Shown here one piece after another: positions 1-9,913 of a stretch of 64,000 nt of DNA; positions within the stretch are counted from its first letter, which is position 1; each line of letters starts with the position of its first letter. The notes under the pieces are model-generated. The model was not told the origin of the DNA. It searched no databases and saw only the letters and a list, made by a program, of their open reading frames with translations. The translations under genes and the position numbers were made by a program. The stretch is from Shewanella psychromarinicola (GTDB taxonomy: Bacteria; Pseudomonadota; Gammaproteobacteria; Enterobacterales; Shewanellaceae): assembly GCF_003855155.1 (NCBI RefSeq), contig NZ_CP034073.1, positions 4,402,001 through 4,466,000 of the forward strand, given 5' to 3'.

Positions 1-2642
1 ATATTGGCGAAGCCTTAAACCAGTTACCTGCGCTAGGTAATACTTATTCGCTCGCCAATTCTGGCCGCTTTATCGGTACTTCTGGGCTTAACTTGCTCGA
101 TTTAAGGAGCATGGGTACCGCCAGAACACTTGTGCTGGTGAACGGTAAGCGTCATGTATCAAGTTCTGCGGGTACTTCATCTGTCGACATCAATACCATC
201 CCAAGTGTATGGATCGATAAAGTTGAAGTGATTACCGGTGGTGCATCAGCCATTTATGGTGCCGATGCGGTAACGGGTGTGGTTAACTTTATTTTAAAGA
301 AAAATGTTAATGGCTTAGACGTATCCGCCACCAAAGGTTGGGCGGATGATAGTGGCCATAACAAAGATCGTTTTTCATTATCTTATGGTACTAATTTTGC
401 CCAAAACGATGGTAATGTTGCCTTTGCCGTTGAATACAGTGCCCAAGAGCAATTGAGAGCGTTTGACCGTGATCAGACGTCGACTGCTTTTACGAGCCTA
501 GCAAATTCAGATCGTATTACCGATAACAATGACCCTAGCGATCCAGACAAGATCTGGACACCTAATGCGGGACACTACACCATTAGTAATGCGGGTAACG
601 TTAATTTAGATGGTTGGAAGAGCTTTAATCCAGATGGTTCTCTAACAAATGTTTATTCAGGTCAAAATGTTGATGGCATTCGTTGTGCTGATTGTGATTT
701 CACTAATTTAAACCAATTTGTTGAATTACAGCCAGAATTTGAACGTTATAACATTAACTTTAAAACTAACTATCAGTTAAATGATAACCATAACGTCTAT
801 TTTGAAGCTAAATACGTTAACAGCCAATCCACCGATGAAGGTCAACCTGCATTCTTCTTCGGTAACCCGGTTAACGATGTCCAAATTGATAATGCTTTTA
901 TCAATCCGGAACTGGTTGCGTTAATGAAAGCAAACAAAGATAGCGATGGTAATGCTGCCCCATTAGACTCGATTAATGTTCGCCGCTTTATGACTGATTT
1001 AGGTGTGCGTATTGAAGATGACACCCGTGAAACTCAACGCTATGTATTCGGCCTTGAAGGCTTAGTCTTTGATGATTGGGATTACGATGTTTATGCCATT
1101 TATGGTCAAACCGATCTAGAACGAGTTAATAAAAACAACCTAGTCTATGACAACTACAGCAACGCCCTTGATTCCGTGCTCGAAAACGGTGTTGCGGTAT
1201 GTCGAGATCAAACGGCTAGAGATGAAGGCTGTGTCCCAGTCAACATCTTTGGTTTTGGCGCGCCAAGTCAAGATGCTATCGATTATATTAATACCACGTC
1301 AACAGGTACATCGATTATTAAGCAAACCGTATTAGGTGGGACATTAACAAACTCATACTTATTTGAACTACCAGCGGGTTATGTTGGTTTATCTACTGGT
1401 GTTGAATACCGTAAAGAAGAAAGTGAAGTCTTTGAACCTGACAATGCCGAAGGTACTTTCTTTAATGCATTAGGCGAAGATAAAGGTGATTTTGATGTCA
1501 ACGAAATCTTTGCTGAAGTCACGCTTCCTTTGCTCGCCGATTTACCTATGGTTCGCCAGTTAGACCTAGATCTTGCAGTGCGCTATGCTGATTACAGCAC
1601 CATTGGTAATGCGACAACGTGGAAAACAGGTTTAAGCTGGGAAGTCGATGATCAACTCAGACTTCGTACCACATACTCAGAAGCCATTCGCGCCCCCAAC
1701 ATCAGTGAGCTTTATGGCTCAGCAAGCCAAAATTTCTTCAACGTGAATGATTCTTGCCGTGCTAAAAACTTAAATGACCTAGCCGATCCAACCCTACGCC
1801 AAGCCAATTGTACAGCATTGGGGATCCCAGCTGGTTTTGATGCTGACTACGACGATAAAACCCTTGAAGGGTTAAGTGGTGGTAACCGCGAGCTAAAGGC
1901 CGAAGAGTCAAAAAGTTATACTTTAGGGGTTGTTTATCAACCTGATTATATCGATGGGTTATCAATCACCACTGATTATTGGAATATCGAGATCGAAAAC
2001 GCCATCAGCGCCGTTGGTGCTCAGGATATTATCGATCGATGCGTTGATTCGCCATCAGGTGTGGATAACGAATACTGTAGTTTGATTACTCGTGACGCAA
2101 CCAGTCACGAAATTACTCAAATTAGACAATTCTCGTTAAATATTGCCTCGCTTGAAGCGGCTGGTATCGACTTTGATATTGGCTATATCTTTGAAGCCTT
2201 TAATGGTGATGTTCGCACGAACCTGATTGCGACTCGTCTCCTAAAACGTAAAGATTTCTCATTCCAAGATGAGCCTGATACATTTGAGGAACTTGCAGGC
2301 ACGGCAGGCTATGCTGAATGGCAAGCAAACTGGAGTCTAGGTTACTCAATTAATAGCTGGGATGTTAACTGGAGAACGCGCTATGTTGAAGGTGTGAGCC
2401 TTTATACCGATAAAGAATTAGCATTAAACGCCAATCCTAACAGCAACATGGAATTTAGCGATTACTTTATCAGTGATGTCGCAGTTACCTATAACTTTGA
2501 CTCGGGTATCAAGTTGAAATTTGGTATCGACAACCTGTTTAACCGTGACTTACCTTACGGCTATACTGGTACAGATACTACCAGCTCAGCTTACGATAAC
2601 GTCGGCCGTTTCTTCCATACGACCGCGACCTATAAGTTCTAA
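1..2642 (+). CDS. TonB-dependent outer-membrane receptor, 5' end outside the window
   Basis: The reading frame is open from base 3 (IGEALNQLPALGN...), so the gene begins upstream of the window; the TTG at 93 and the ATG at 111 are internal. The first residues form the end of a plug domain: LRSMGTARTLVLVNGKRHV and VEVITGGASAIYGADAV are the classic plug motifs. The rest is a 22-strand beta-barrel type region ending in aromatic TATYKF, as expected for an outer-membrane protein folded by BAM. Several Cys pairs (for example CADC near base 690) sit in predicted extracellular loops. The family imports siderophores, haem, sugars or peptides using TonB energy. The loops and length (over 879 residues) resemble the large receptors abundant in Shewanella and Alteromonadales, but no substrate can be deduced. 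A strong terminator follows directly. Confidence 0.93.
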   Translation, partial: IGEALNQLPALGNTYSLANSGRFIGTSGLNLLDLRSMGTARTLVLVNGKRHVSSSAGTSSVDINTIPSVWIDKVEVITGGASAIYGADAVTGVVNFILKKNVNGLDVSATKGWADDSGHNKDRFSLSYGTNFAQNDGNVAFAVEYSAQEQLRAFDRDQTSTAFTSLANSDRITDNNDPSDPDKIWTPNAGHYTISNAGNVNLDGWKSFNPDGSLTNVYSGQNVDGIRCADCDFTNLNQFVELQPEFERYNINFKTNYQLNDNHNVYFEAKYVNSQSTDEGQPAFFFGNPVNDVQIDNAFINPELVALMKANKDSDGNAAPLDSINVRRFMTDLGVRIEDDTRETQRYVFGLEGLVFDDWDYDVYAIYGQTDLERVNKNNLVYDNYSNALDSVLENGVAVCRDQTARDEGCVPVNIFGFGAPSQDAIDYINTTSTGTSIIKQTVLGGTLTNSYLFELPAGYVGLSTGVEYRKEESEVFEPDNAEGTFFNALGEDKGDFDVNEIFAEVTLPLLADLPMVRQLDLDLAVRYADYSTIGNATTWKTGLSWEVDDQLRLRTTYSEAIRAPNISELYGSASQNFFNVNDSCRAKNLNDLADPTLRQANCTALGIPAGFDADYDDKTLEGLSGGNRELKAEESKSYTLGVVYQPDYIDGLSITTDYWNIEIENAISAVGAQDIIDRCVDSPSGVDNEYCSLITRDATSHEITQIRQFSLNIASLEAAGIDFDIGYIFEAFNGDVRTNLIATRLLKRKDFSFQDEPDTFEELAGTAGYAEWQANWSLGYSINSWDVNWRTRYVEGVSLYTDKELALNANPNSNMEFSDYFISDVAVTYNFDSGIKLKFGIDNLFNRDLPYGYTGTDTTSSAYDNVGRFFHTTATYKF

Positions 2643-2664
2643 GCGGTAGGTTGATTGGTTGGTT

Positions 2665-2694
2665 AAAAACGGCATCTTAAGATGCCGTTTTTTA
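2665..2694 (+). terminator. Rho-independent terminator of the TonB-dependent receptor
   Basis: A perfect palindrome (AAAAACGGCATCTT and its complement) is followed by a run of T, 22 bases after the receptor stop codon. It is symmetrical, so it could also stop leftward transcription. Confidence 0.9.
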
Positions 2695-3265
2695 TCTACT
2701 CATTATCTCAATAGTATGCGCAAAAAAGAAACCGCAAAGTGGCCAACACACCTGGCATCAGTATTGGCATTGATAACGGCTGAAATAACGACTAACACAA
2801 TCATCAGTCACACAATTGATATTAGCGATTCAAATTTATCCGCTCAATTTACGATGATAATTATTTATACCCAAGTTTGGATAATACACTGCCATCAAGC
2901 AATCCTTTGTCTTACTAAGCTCCTTGTATTGACTTGCCATAGTGCCACTATGAACACGGCTATTAACACGGCTATTAACACGGCTATTAACACGGCTATT
3001 AACACATTAATACGCCTTATTAACAAAACAAATGCTACTCTTTTACCTCTTTATCTCATCCCTTAATCCGAGCTGAGGTTACATAATTTAATTAATACCT
3101 AATATTGTTAATAATCCTAAGCACAATGAGTTTTTTTTCGACCAATAACACAGTATTCTTGTATCAAGCCCACAAATTATGAAGCAGTACCTATACCTGC
3201 AATCAAAAATAGCAGATCATACTCATATTGTTTTATATATTGTTTTTCCACAGATAAGGTATTTC
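2695..3265. other. Intergenic region with no recognisable gene
   Basis: An open frame crosses this stretch, but it starts upstream of the terminator hairpin and owes part of its length to a 12-bp tandem repeat, so it is not accepted as a gene. The region holds the repeat at 2953-3000, a short sequence TTAATCCGAGCTGAGGTT at 3063-3080 that recurs with one change at 25303-25320, and AT-rich sequence before the LysR gene that probably carries its promoter. Confidence 0.5.
2953..3000. repeat. Four perfect tandem copies of a 12-bp unit
   Basis: The unit AACACGGCTATT occurs four times without a mismatch, and the next six bases begin a fifth copy. It is a multiple of three and translates as repeated NTAI, but no credible gene contains it. 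Copy number is likely to vary between strains. Confidence 0.9.
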
Positions 3266-4156
3266 ATGCATTATACGCTTAAGCAAATAGCCGTTTTCGA
3301 TGCCGTCGCAAGTTTAGAGAGTGTCAGCGCTGCGGCCAAAAAACTGTCAATGAGCCAATCAGCGGTTAGCATGTCGTTAAGCCAGCTCGAACACTTATTA
3401 GACCGGCCATTATTTATTCGCCAAGGTAATCGACTTATTTTGAGTCATTGGGGCCGATGGTTACGCCCTAAAGCTCAAAAACTACTGCAAGATGCCCATC
3501 GAATTGAATCTGGACTTCATGAACAGCACATCATCAGCGGTACAGTAAAATTATGCTCTAGCCAAACGGCCGCGGAGCATTTACTCCCCGCTCTTATTAG
3601 TAAAATTGATAATGATTTTCCCGAACTTAGAATCGAAATTGCAGTCGAAAATAGCGATAAAGTGGCTCAAGAGGTCCTCGACTATCAATTTGATTTAGGC
3701 GTGATTGAAGGCCGCAATGACGATAGTCGATTACATCAAGAACCTTGGATTGATGATCACCTTGTGGTTATCGCCTCACCGAATCATCCGTTCGCGCAAA
3801 ACGAACGCACTAGTATTGCCCAATTAGAACAAGCCAAATGGGTGCTAAGAGAGCCAGGGGCTGGCACGCGACGTATTTTTGATGCAGCAATCCACGGCTT
3901 AATCGTTAAATTAAATGTCTGGAAAGAATATGAGCATGTCGGGCTATTAAAGGCTTTAGTCAAGAATGGGGTTTATTTAAGCTGCTTGCCCTATTTAGAT
4001 GTAGAAAAAGACGTGGCCAAAGGAGAATTAGTCATGCTGACCACGCCAGAGTTAAACTTAAACCGCCATTTATCGTTTATTTGGCGTCAAGATACCGGTG
4101 AAAACCCACTACGAGATTGTCTCATTGCAGAAGCAAAGCGTGTCTCTCACAGTTAA
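3266..4156 (+). CDS. LysR-family transcriptional regulator, YeiE-like
   Basis: 296 residues, the usual LysR length. An upstream in-frame ATG at 3179 would add 29 residues that do not belong to the family. The ATG at 3266 has an AAGG ribosome-binding site seven bases before it and gives the standard start MHYTLKQIAVFDAV. Residues 1-60 are the winged helix-turn-helix (AAKKLSMSQSAVSMSLSQLE); residues about 90-290 are the periplasmic-binding-protein-like effector domain, with LREPGAGTRRIFD as the typical substrate-binding segment. The pattern of the whole protein resembles E. coli YeiE, which acts in iron and sulfite-related regulation; that function is not shown here. It faces away from the TonB receptor and has no divergent partner, so its targets are unknown. 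Confidence 0.9.
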   Translation: MHYTLKQIAVFDAVASLESVSAAAKKLSMSQSAVSMSLSQLEHLLDRPLFIRQGNRLILSHWGRWLRPKAQKLLQDAHRIESGLHEQHIISGTVKLCSSQTAAEHLLPALISKIDNDFPELRIEIAVENSDKVAQEVLDYQFDLGVIEGRNDDSRLHQEPWIDDHLVVIASPNHPFAQNERTSIAQLEQAKWVLREPGAGTRRIFDAAIHGLIVKLNVWKEYEHVGLLKALVKNGVYLSCLPYLDVEKDVAKGELVMLTTPELNLNRHLSFIWRQDTGENPLRDCLIAEAKRVSHS

Positions 4157-4196
4157 CGACCCATCGATACATCTACGTGTCGATCAATAGACTTCA

Positions 4197-4230
4197 GCAA
4201 TCGAGTTACTAACCGCTAGATTGCTTTTTT
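4197..4230 (+). terminator. Probable terminator of the YeiE-like gene
   Basis: GCAATCGAG pairs with CTAGATTGC (one mismatch) and is followed by six T. It lies 40 bases after the LysR stop codon. Confidence 0.7.
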
Positions 4231-4559
4231 CCTCAGTTGCCAAATCAAACTTCGACACCGCAAAGTTGTTCATTTTATTGGATGATTTATGCTGATATTG
4301 GGGTGTTAGCCTAACGATTCCTCAACCGCTATTAAATCATTTTCACCTGTTATTGCTAAGGACTGAGCCGCAGCGGATTGAGCTGCCGATAGAGCTCTGC
4401 ATGACTCAAGCCGCACTTATTACCAGCAAATGAACGCGCTGTTAAATCAAGCTTATGTTTGTGTTTACAAACACAGTAAATGCCGCTACTTAATGTGTGA
4501 CTTGGTACTGGGTAATATTTGTTACCATCCCCATTAGATTATTATTAACCATAGGGCCA

Positions 4560-4960
4560 TAAAACGCCTGTATCCCTTTGACATTCAAATTATCAAACAC
4601 CACGATATCACTGGCCTTAGCCATAGTTAGATACTTGGTTGGCGATCCCTAAGCGTTGTGGAAGATTTCCCCGTAAAGAGGATGGAGACGGTCTTTAGTT
4701 TTGTACTCGCGGTTTGAACCCTTCTTTTTGCGGCTCAACTGGACTTAAATTTGGTTACTTTTTTTGACGACGTCTTTAGCAACTTAGCATTGATAACCAA
4801 TACAGAATTTTAGCCGACAACAATATTAACGATTAATGCCGTAGCAACAACCGGAGACAGTCGTTATTTTGCCGTCTTACATTCAGCTTCTTGCACCAAT
4901 GAAACATGCCATTTATCGTGGCTCAATGGCACCGTTATCGTCTTAATGCCATTCTTTAGA
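4560..4960 (-). pseudogene. Decayed IS200/IS605-type tnpB (OrfB) remnant
   Basis: No intact frame exists, but three minus-strand segments in collinear order match the TnpB layout. Near 4884-4950 is IKTITVPLSHDKWHVSL, like the beta-strand region before the first RuvC motif. Near 4660-4745 is LSRKKKGSNREYKTKDRLH, the very characteristic TnpB linker. Near 4570-4625 is AKASDIVVFDNLNVKGI, matching the RuvC-II block (normally vivvEdLnVkgM) with the catalytic Glu region altered to DN. Stops and frame changes separate the blocks, and the C-terminal zinc-finger part is not seen. No tnpA or element ends were found. The family call is inferred from these motifs. Confidence 0.65.
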
Positions 4961-5618
4961 TTGCGGTGCTGGTTTATCAATACGTTGCCCTCTTAGGGAA
5001 TACTGATTTACCTATTCTCAATACAATTACAATTACAATGAGAATTAGAATGGCAACATCTGCAGTTAACATAAATTGCGGTTGCAGCCATGGCGCCTTT
5101 TGCACTGAAATGTTCTATATTTATAATCATGATCAAGATGGTGACGCCTGCAAATACCTTTTTTTTAGGCGACCTCAGGATACCGCCATCAACAATTAAG
5201 TAGAATTGAACCAGACTGATACTATGTATCAATATTATTGATTTGGATTGATATTTTAAAGGCTGTCTTGCTGGAATAGCTGACTATTATGCCAATTTTC
5301 CGTTCTAACTTTGCCATCAACTTGTTAACCAGCTCTCACTTCCAGCAAACAAAACAGTAACTTTCTTGAAACCTGAGTGATGCAACCTCATCGCTATGCT
5401 AAAATCACTAAGGTAAATTGGTATGACCAAAGCAAGGCCGAAATAAGGACGTCACTGTAATGCCTCGCGACAAAGGTATTGCAGCTGAACAAAGTGATAT
5501 GAGCCAATTTAGGCTCGCTGGCAAGCTGCTCTCATAGACATCGCCGTCACTTCAAAGGAACACACTCAAACTTCATCATTTGATGGACTAACCTGTTCTT
5601 TTCGGAGAATGAGAAATT
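4961..5618. other. Intergenic region with no supported gene
   Basis: Two overlapping opposite-strand open frames of 74-77 codons occur around 4966-5232. Neither has a ribosome-binding site or a recognisable sequence, and both are low-complexity in part. The last 15 bases hold the GGAG ribosome-binding site of the DUF3360 gene at 5604-5607. The stretch looks like decayed DNA continuing from the tnpB remnant. Confidence 0.45.
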
Positions 5619-7151
5619 ATGTCAGAAACTGTCAGCAATTCAGAAAAAAAAGCTCAAGAAGCTAGCTATAGCGAGCTTCATCGCCCCGCGAGCGAATTTG
5701 AAAGTCGCGATGCCTATTTAGAAAACGAACTCAAAATAATGAAGCCAAGACGCTGGAGACTCAATCTTCCTGGGCGTGATTTTCGCTTTGAATGGGAAGA
5801 CTTAGTTCCAGCCATTGCAGGAACAATTGGGATTACTGTGATGTATTCCGCAGTAATGGCTGCTTGGGCTGCAGGCCTAAGTGATAAATGGGACCACGTG
5901 AGTCTTGGGGCTGAATTTGCTATCCAAATAGTCCGTGTAGAAATGCTAATACCAGCACTACTATTTTGTATCATTAGCTCTGGTTTTATTAATCCAAGAG
6001 CCAATCTCGGTGGCAACCATGGGCCGATGATCCCGTTAATTGGTACCATCGCACTCGCCGGTGCTCATCCCTTAGCATTGGCAATCCTCATTGGCATATT
6101 TGGCTTATTATTAAGTTATTTCAAAGGTGGCTCTAAACTGGTTAACCTCACCAGTAGCGGCGTGGCTGGCGGCTTATTAGTGTTCCTAGGGTTTATGGGT
6201 GCAAAAAGTCAGATAGGCTCGTTATTTACTTGGGCAGGAGGACTTCAAGCCAAGCATGGCCTTGACTACTCACTCGGTTATGTCGCATTTGCCATATTAT
6301 TAGTTAACGTGATTATCTATGCCGCACTAGCTAAATACGGTAAACGTTGGTTAGCCATTCCTTTGTGTTCTATTGCGGCTGTCGCATTGTCATTTGGTCT
6401 CGGCGCGGGTTTAGATCTGCAATTTACCACAGCTCCTGGCATTCCCAATCTCAATCCTGTTTATTGGTGGGGCTCAACTGATCAAGGTTGGCAGTTAGGT
6501 TTACCTAATATGGCGCATTTTATTGCATCATTACCGTTCGCCATTCTTGCTGTTGCCATGTGGTCGCCTGATTTCCTTGGTCATCGTATTTTCCAAGAAT
6601 TAAATTATCCAAAAGGGGCTGAAAAGGTACTGATGGATGTCGATGACACCATGGCTACTTGTTCAGTAAGACAGATCGTTGGCACCGCAGTCGGAGGCGG
6701 TAACATTACCTCTTCTTGGGGAACTTACATGATCCCTGCCGCCATTGCCAAACGCCCTATTCCTGCTGGAGCAATCTTACTCGGTATCATGTGTATTGTT
6801 GTTGCTATCTTGGGTTACCCAATGGATATAACCGTATGGCGCCCTGTAATGGCGATTGCACTGCTAGTGGGTGTATTCCTACCGTTACTTGAAGCAGGCT
6901 TGCAGATGGTTAAAGACACCACGAGTAGCCAAGCTGCAGGTATCTGTATTTTTGCTTCATTTGTGGCCAATCCAGTATTAGCGTGGGCATTGACTATGCT
7001 GCTTGATAATAATGGCTTAATTGGTGATAAAGAGCGTCCTAAAACCTTATCATTTGCCGACCGTATCGTCATCCCGAGTCTTGCATTTGTTATTTGTTTA
7101 GCGGCCATGTTAGCAGTAGGCATGATCGAAGGGATACCTGGGTTCTTATAA
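5619..7151 (+). CDS. DUF3360 family polytopic inner-membrane protein, putative transporter
   Basis: 510 residues with a cytoplasmic N-terminus (about 65 charged residues) followed by 12 or more hydrophobic segments. The start ATG has GGAG 11 bases upstream. The sequence fits the uncharacterised DUF3360 family of Shewanella and Vibrio. Around residues 130-190, GGNHGPMIPLIGTIALAG and LVNLTSSGVAGGLLVFLGFMG resemble the half-helix and pore region of UraA/SulP-type (NCS2-like) permeases, so an anion or nucleobase-type transporter is a reasonable guess; this is inference. A second conserved block, TAVGGGNITSSWGTYMIP, near residue 355 would suit the inverted-repeat partner. It is monocistronic, with its own terminator downstream, and no neighbour suggests a substrate. 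Confidence 0.8.
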   Translation: MSETVSNSEKKAQEASYSELHRPASEFESRDAYLENELKIMKPRRWRLNLPGRDFRFEWEDLVPAIAGTIGITVMYSAVMAAWAAGLSDKWDHVSLGAEFAIQIVRVEMLIPALLFCIISSGFINPRANLGGNHGPMIPLIGTIALAGAHPLALAILIGIFGLLLSYFKGGSKLVNLTSSGVAGGLLVFLGFMGAKSQIGSLFTWAGGLQAKHGLDYSLGYVAFAILLVNVIIYAALAKYGKRWLAIPLCSIAAVALSFGLGAGLDLQFTTAPGIPNLNPVYWWGSTDQGWQLGLPNMAHFIASLPFAILAVAMWSPDFLGHRIFQELNYPKGAEKVLMDVDDTMATCSVRQIVGTAVGGGNITSSWGTYMIPAAIAKRPIPAGAILLGIMCIVVAILGYPMDITVWRPVMAIALLVGVFLPLLEAGLQMVKDTTSSQAAGICIFASFVANPVLAWALTMLLDNNGLIGDKERPKTLSFADRIVIPSLAFVICLAAMLAVGMIEGIPGFL

Positions 7152-7180
7152 TCCCGTCATGCTCAGCAATACCAAAATAT

Positions 7181-7213
7181 AAAGGCGAGATTGACAAGGG
7201 TTTCGCCTTTCTA
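7181..7213 (+). terminator. Probable terminator of the DUF3360 gene
   Basis: AAAGGCGA pairs with TCGCCTTT across a 14-base loop, 30 bases after the stop codon. The T-tract is short. Confidence 0.6.
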
Positions 7214-7553
7214 TTTGCTGACAATTCTATGTTCAACTCTTAATTCTAGATAGATTTGTTAGACAGCTAACACTTTTAGAATTTAAATATCAATTTTACC
7301 GATATGGTCAATCAGCTGTGCTATTATTAACCCATGGATAAATGGTCTTACCAATTATACATTAGCTGAAACAATATCGATTAGCGTCATTACAAAAGTC
7401 AGGCAGAACATTTCTGACACCAATGTCGCAGAACATGTTAACGGCTCAATCTAGCGAATGCGCCTAGACGACAGAATGTAAACACTTACGGATAACATCA
7501 CCTTGTACTATTTGAGATGATGCCCGTAGAAAATCAACCAGAGGGTTAAATAA
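7214..7553 (+). promoter_or_regulatory. Long pflB upstream region
   Basis: 340 bases without a gene, presumably holding the pflB promoter and sites for anaerobic regulators, as in other pfl operons. A small hairpin TGTTAG-N4-CTAACA lies near 7257. I found no convincing FNR (TTGAT-N4-ATCAA) or CRP palindrome by eye. The pflB ribosome-binding site is GAGGG, about eight bases before the ATG. Confidence 0.45.
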
Positions 7554-9836
7554 ATGACAGATAAAACCGAACTATTTGCCAACGCGTGGGAAGGTTTCGT
7601 AGCTGGCGATTGGAAAACAGAAGTTAACGTACGTGACTTTATTCAACAAAATTACACACCATATGAGGGTGACGAATCATTCTTAGCTGGTGCAACTGCT
7701 GCAACATTAACTTTGTGGGACAAAGTAATGGAAGGCATCAAAATTGAGAACCAAACTCATGCTCCTGTCGATTTCGATACAGAGGTGGTCTCGACTATCA
7801 CGTCTCATGATGCTGGTTATATCAATAAAGATCTAGAAACCATCGTTGGTTTACAAACAGAAAAGCCGCTAAAACGTTCGATGTTGCCTAATGGCGGTAT
7901 TCGCATGGTTGAAGGTTCATGTAAAGCTTATGGCCGTGAACTCAACAAAGATGTTAATTACGTTTATTCTGAATTACGTAAAACCCATAACCAAGGTGTG
8001 TTTGATGTTTATACCAAAGAAATTATGGCTTGTCGTAAATCAGGCGTATTAACCGGTTTACCTGATGCTTATGGTCGTGGTCGTATTATCGGAGATTACC
8101 GCCGCATTGCTTTGTACGGTATTGATTACCTAATGCAAGATAAGTTTGCCCAATTCAGTTCACTGCAAGCGCAGTTTGAAGCCGGCGAAGATTTATCAAG
8201 TGTGATCCAATTACGTGAAGAAATTGCTGAGCAACATCGTGCTTTAGGCCAAATGAAAGTTATGGCGGCCAAATACGGTTGTGATATTTCTGTACCGGCT
8301 CAAAATGCCAAAGAAGCGATCCAATGGACTTACTTTGGTTACCTTGCTGCAGTAAAAAGTCAAAATGGCGCAGCAATGTCACTCGGTCGTACCTCAACTT
8401 TCATTGATGCCTACATTGAGCGTGACATTAAAAATGGTGTCCTTAATGAGCAGCAAGCCCAGGAAATGGTTGACCATTTCGTAATGAAATTGCGTATGGT
8501 TCGTTTCTTACGTACACCTGAATACGATGAATTATTCTCTGGTGATCCAATTTGGGCCACAGAATCTATCGCAGGTATGGGTCTTGATGGTCGCACACTG
8601 GTCACCAAATCTAGTTTCCGCTTCTTACATACCTTGTACAACATGGGCGCAAGCCCTGAGCCAAACATTACCGTGTTATGGTCAACGCAATTACCACAAG
8701 GTTTTAAAAGTTACTGCGCCAAAGTGTCTATTGATACCAGTTCAATTCAATATGAAAACGATGATTTAATGCGCCCAGACTTTGAGTCAGACGATTACGC
8801 CATCGCCTGTTGTGTTAGCCCAATGATTTTGGGTAAGCATATGCAGTTCTTCGGTGCTCGCGCTAACTTAGCCAAAACCATGTTATATGCTATTAACGGT
8901 GGTGTTGACGAAAAACTTAAAACTCAAATCGCGCCAAAATCTGACAAAATCACTGCCGAAGTACTTGATTTTGATGATGTAATGTCACGCTTTGACATCT
9001 CAATGGACTGGCTTGCAACACAATATGTGTCTGCACTTAACGCGATTCACTATATGCATGACAAATACTCTTATGAGTCAGCGTTGATGGCATTACATGA
9101 CCGTGATGTGCGCCGCACAATGGCCTGTGGTATTGCTGGTTTATCGATTGCCGCCGATTCATTGTCAGCGATTAAGTACGCTCAAGTTAAGCCTATCCGC
9201 GACGAAGATGGTATTGCTGTTGATTTTGATATTCAAGGTGATTATCCAAAATTTGGTAATAATGATCCTCGTGTTGATGATATAGCTTGCGATTTAGTTG
9301 AACGTTTTATGGCGAAAATTCGCACTAAAACAATGTATCGTAATGCGATCCCAACACAATCAATCTTAACCATCACCTCAAACGTGGTTTATGGTAAGAA
9401 AACCGGTAACACTCCTGACGGTCGTCGTGCTGGTGCGCCATTTGCTCCAGGCGCAAACCCAATGCATGGCCGTGATGAAAATGGTGCGATTGCTTCATTA
9501 ACATCGGTTGCTAAACTGCCATTTGCCCACGCACAAGATGGTGTTTCTTATACTTTCTCTATCGTGCCAAATGCATTAGGTAAAGATGATACGGGTCGTC
9601 GTACTAACTTAGCGTCACTGATGGATGGCTACTTCTTAAGCAAGCCAAATCGTGAAGGTGGTCAACACTTAAACGTTAACGTGATGAACCGTGAAATGTT
9701 AGAAGATGCTATTGTTAATCCGGATAAATATCCACAATTAACCATACGTGTATCGGGTTATGCTGTTCGCTTTAATGCGCTCACCCCAGAGCAGCAGCAA
9801 GATGTTATCACTCGTACATTTACAAAAAGTATGTAG
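7554..9836 (+). CDS. pflB: Formate acetyltransferase (pyruvate formate-lyase)
   Basis: Converts pyruvate and CoA to acetyl-CoA and formate under anoxia by a glycyl-radical mechanism. 760 residues, the same length as E. coli PflB. The catalytic pair CC is present in [10 protein letters not shown] (about residue 421-422), and the glycyl-radical loop RVSGYAVRF is present near the C-terminus (about residue 737). The N-terminal PFL domain and C-terminal glycine-radical domain are complete. It precedes pflA, its activase, and lies close to ackA-pta, which turn the acetyl-CoA into acetate. A strong terminator between pflB and pflA should make the lyase more abundant than its activase. Confidence 0.98.
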   Translation: MTDKTELFANAWEGFVAGDWKTEVNVRDFIQQNYTPYEGDESFLAGATAATLTLWDKVMEGIKIENQTHAPVDFDTEVVSTITSHDAGYINKDLETIVGLQTEKPLKRSMLPNGGIRMVEGSCKAYGRELNKDVNYVYSELRKTHNQGVFDVYTKEIMACRKSGVLTGLPDAYGRGRIIGDYRRIALYGIDYLMQDKFAQFSSLQAQFEAGEDLSSVIQLREEIAEQHRALGQMKVMAAKYGCDISVPAQNAKEAIQWTYFGYLAAVKSQNGAAMSLGRTSTFIDAYIERDIKNGVLNEQQAQEMVDHFVMKLRMVRFLRTPEYDELFSGDPIWATESIAGMGLDGRTLVTKSSFRFLHTLYNMGASPEPNITVLWSTQLPQGFKSYCAKVSIDTSSIQYENDDLMRPDFESDDYAIACCVSPMILGKHMQFFGARANLAKTMLYAINGGVDEKLKTQIAPKSDKITAEVLDFDDVMSRFDISMDWLATQYVSALNAIHYMHDKYSYESALMALHDRDVRRTMACGIAGLSIAADSLSAIKYAQVKPIRDEDGIAVDFDIQGDYPKFGNNDPRVDDIACDLVERFMAKIRTKTMYRNAIPTQSILTITSNVVYGKKTGNTPDGRRAGAPFAPGANPMHGRDENGAIASLTSVAKLPFAHAQDGVSYTFSIVPNALGKDDTGRRTNLASLMDGYFLSKPNREGGQHLNVNVMNREMLEDAIVNPDKYPQLTIRVSGYAVRFNALTPEQQQDVITRTFTKSM

Positions 9837-9850
9837 TCTCTGCTAAAATT

Positions 9851-9892
9851 GGCTGTATCGATGGGTGATTTCTTATCGATACAGCCTTTTTT
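9851..9892 (+). terminator. Strong terminator between pflB and pflA
   Basis: GGCTGTATCGAT pairs perfectly with ATCGATACAGCC (12 bp, 12-base loop) followed by six T. Since pflA starts only 21 bases later, the hairpin probably acts as a partial terminator, or stabilises the pflB 3' end, within a pflBA transcription unit. Confidence 0.9.
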
Positions 9893-9913
9893 ATAGACAT
9901 TTAAGGAACAACA

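Noticed and set aside
2659..3066. 135-codon open frame after the TonB-dependent receptor
   Set aside because: It begins before the receptor's terminator hairpin, has no ribosome-binding site, and part of it is a 12-bp tandem repeat.
4966..5232. Two overlapping opposite-strand open frames of 74-77 codons
   Set aside because: No ribosome-binding site, no similarity recognised, and repetitive base composition.
7214..7553. FNR or CRP site before pflB
   Set aside because: Expected biologically, but no sequence close enough to either consensus was found by eye.
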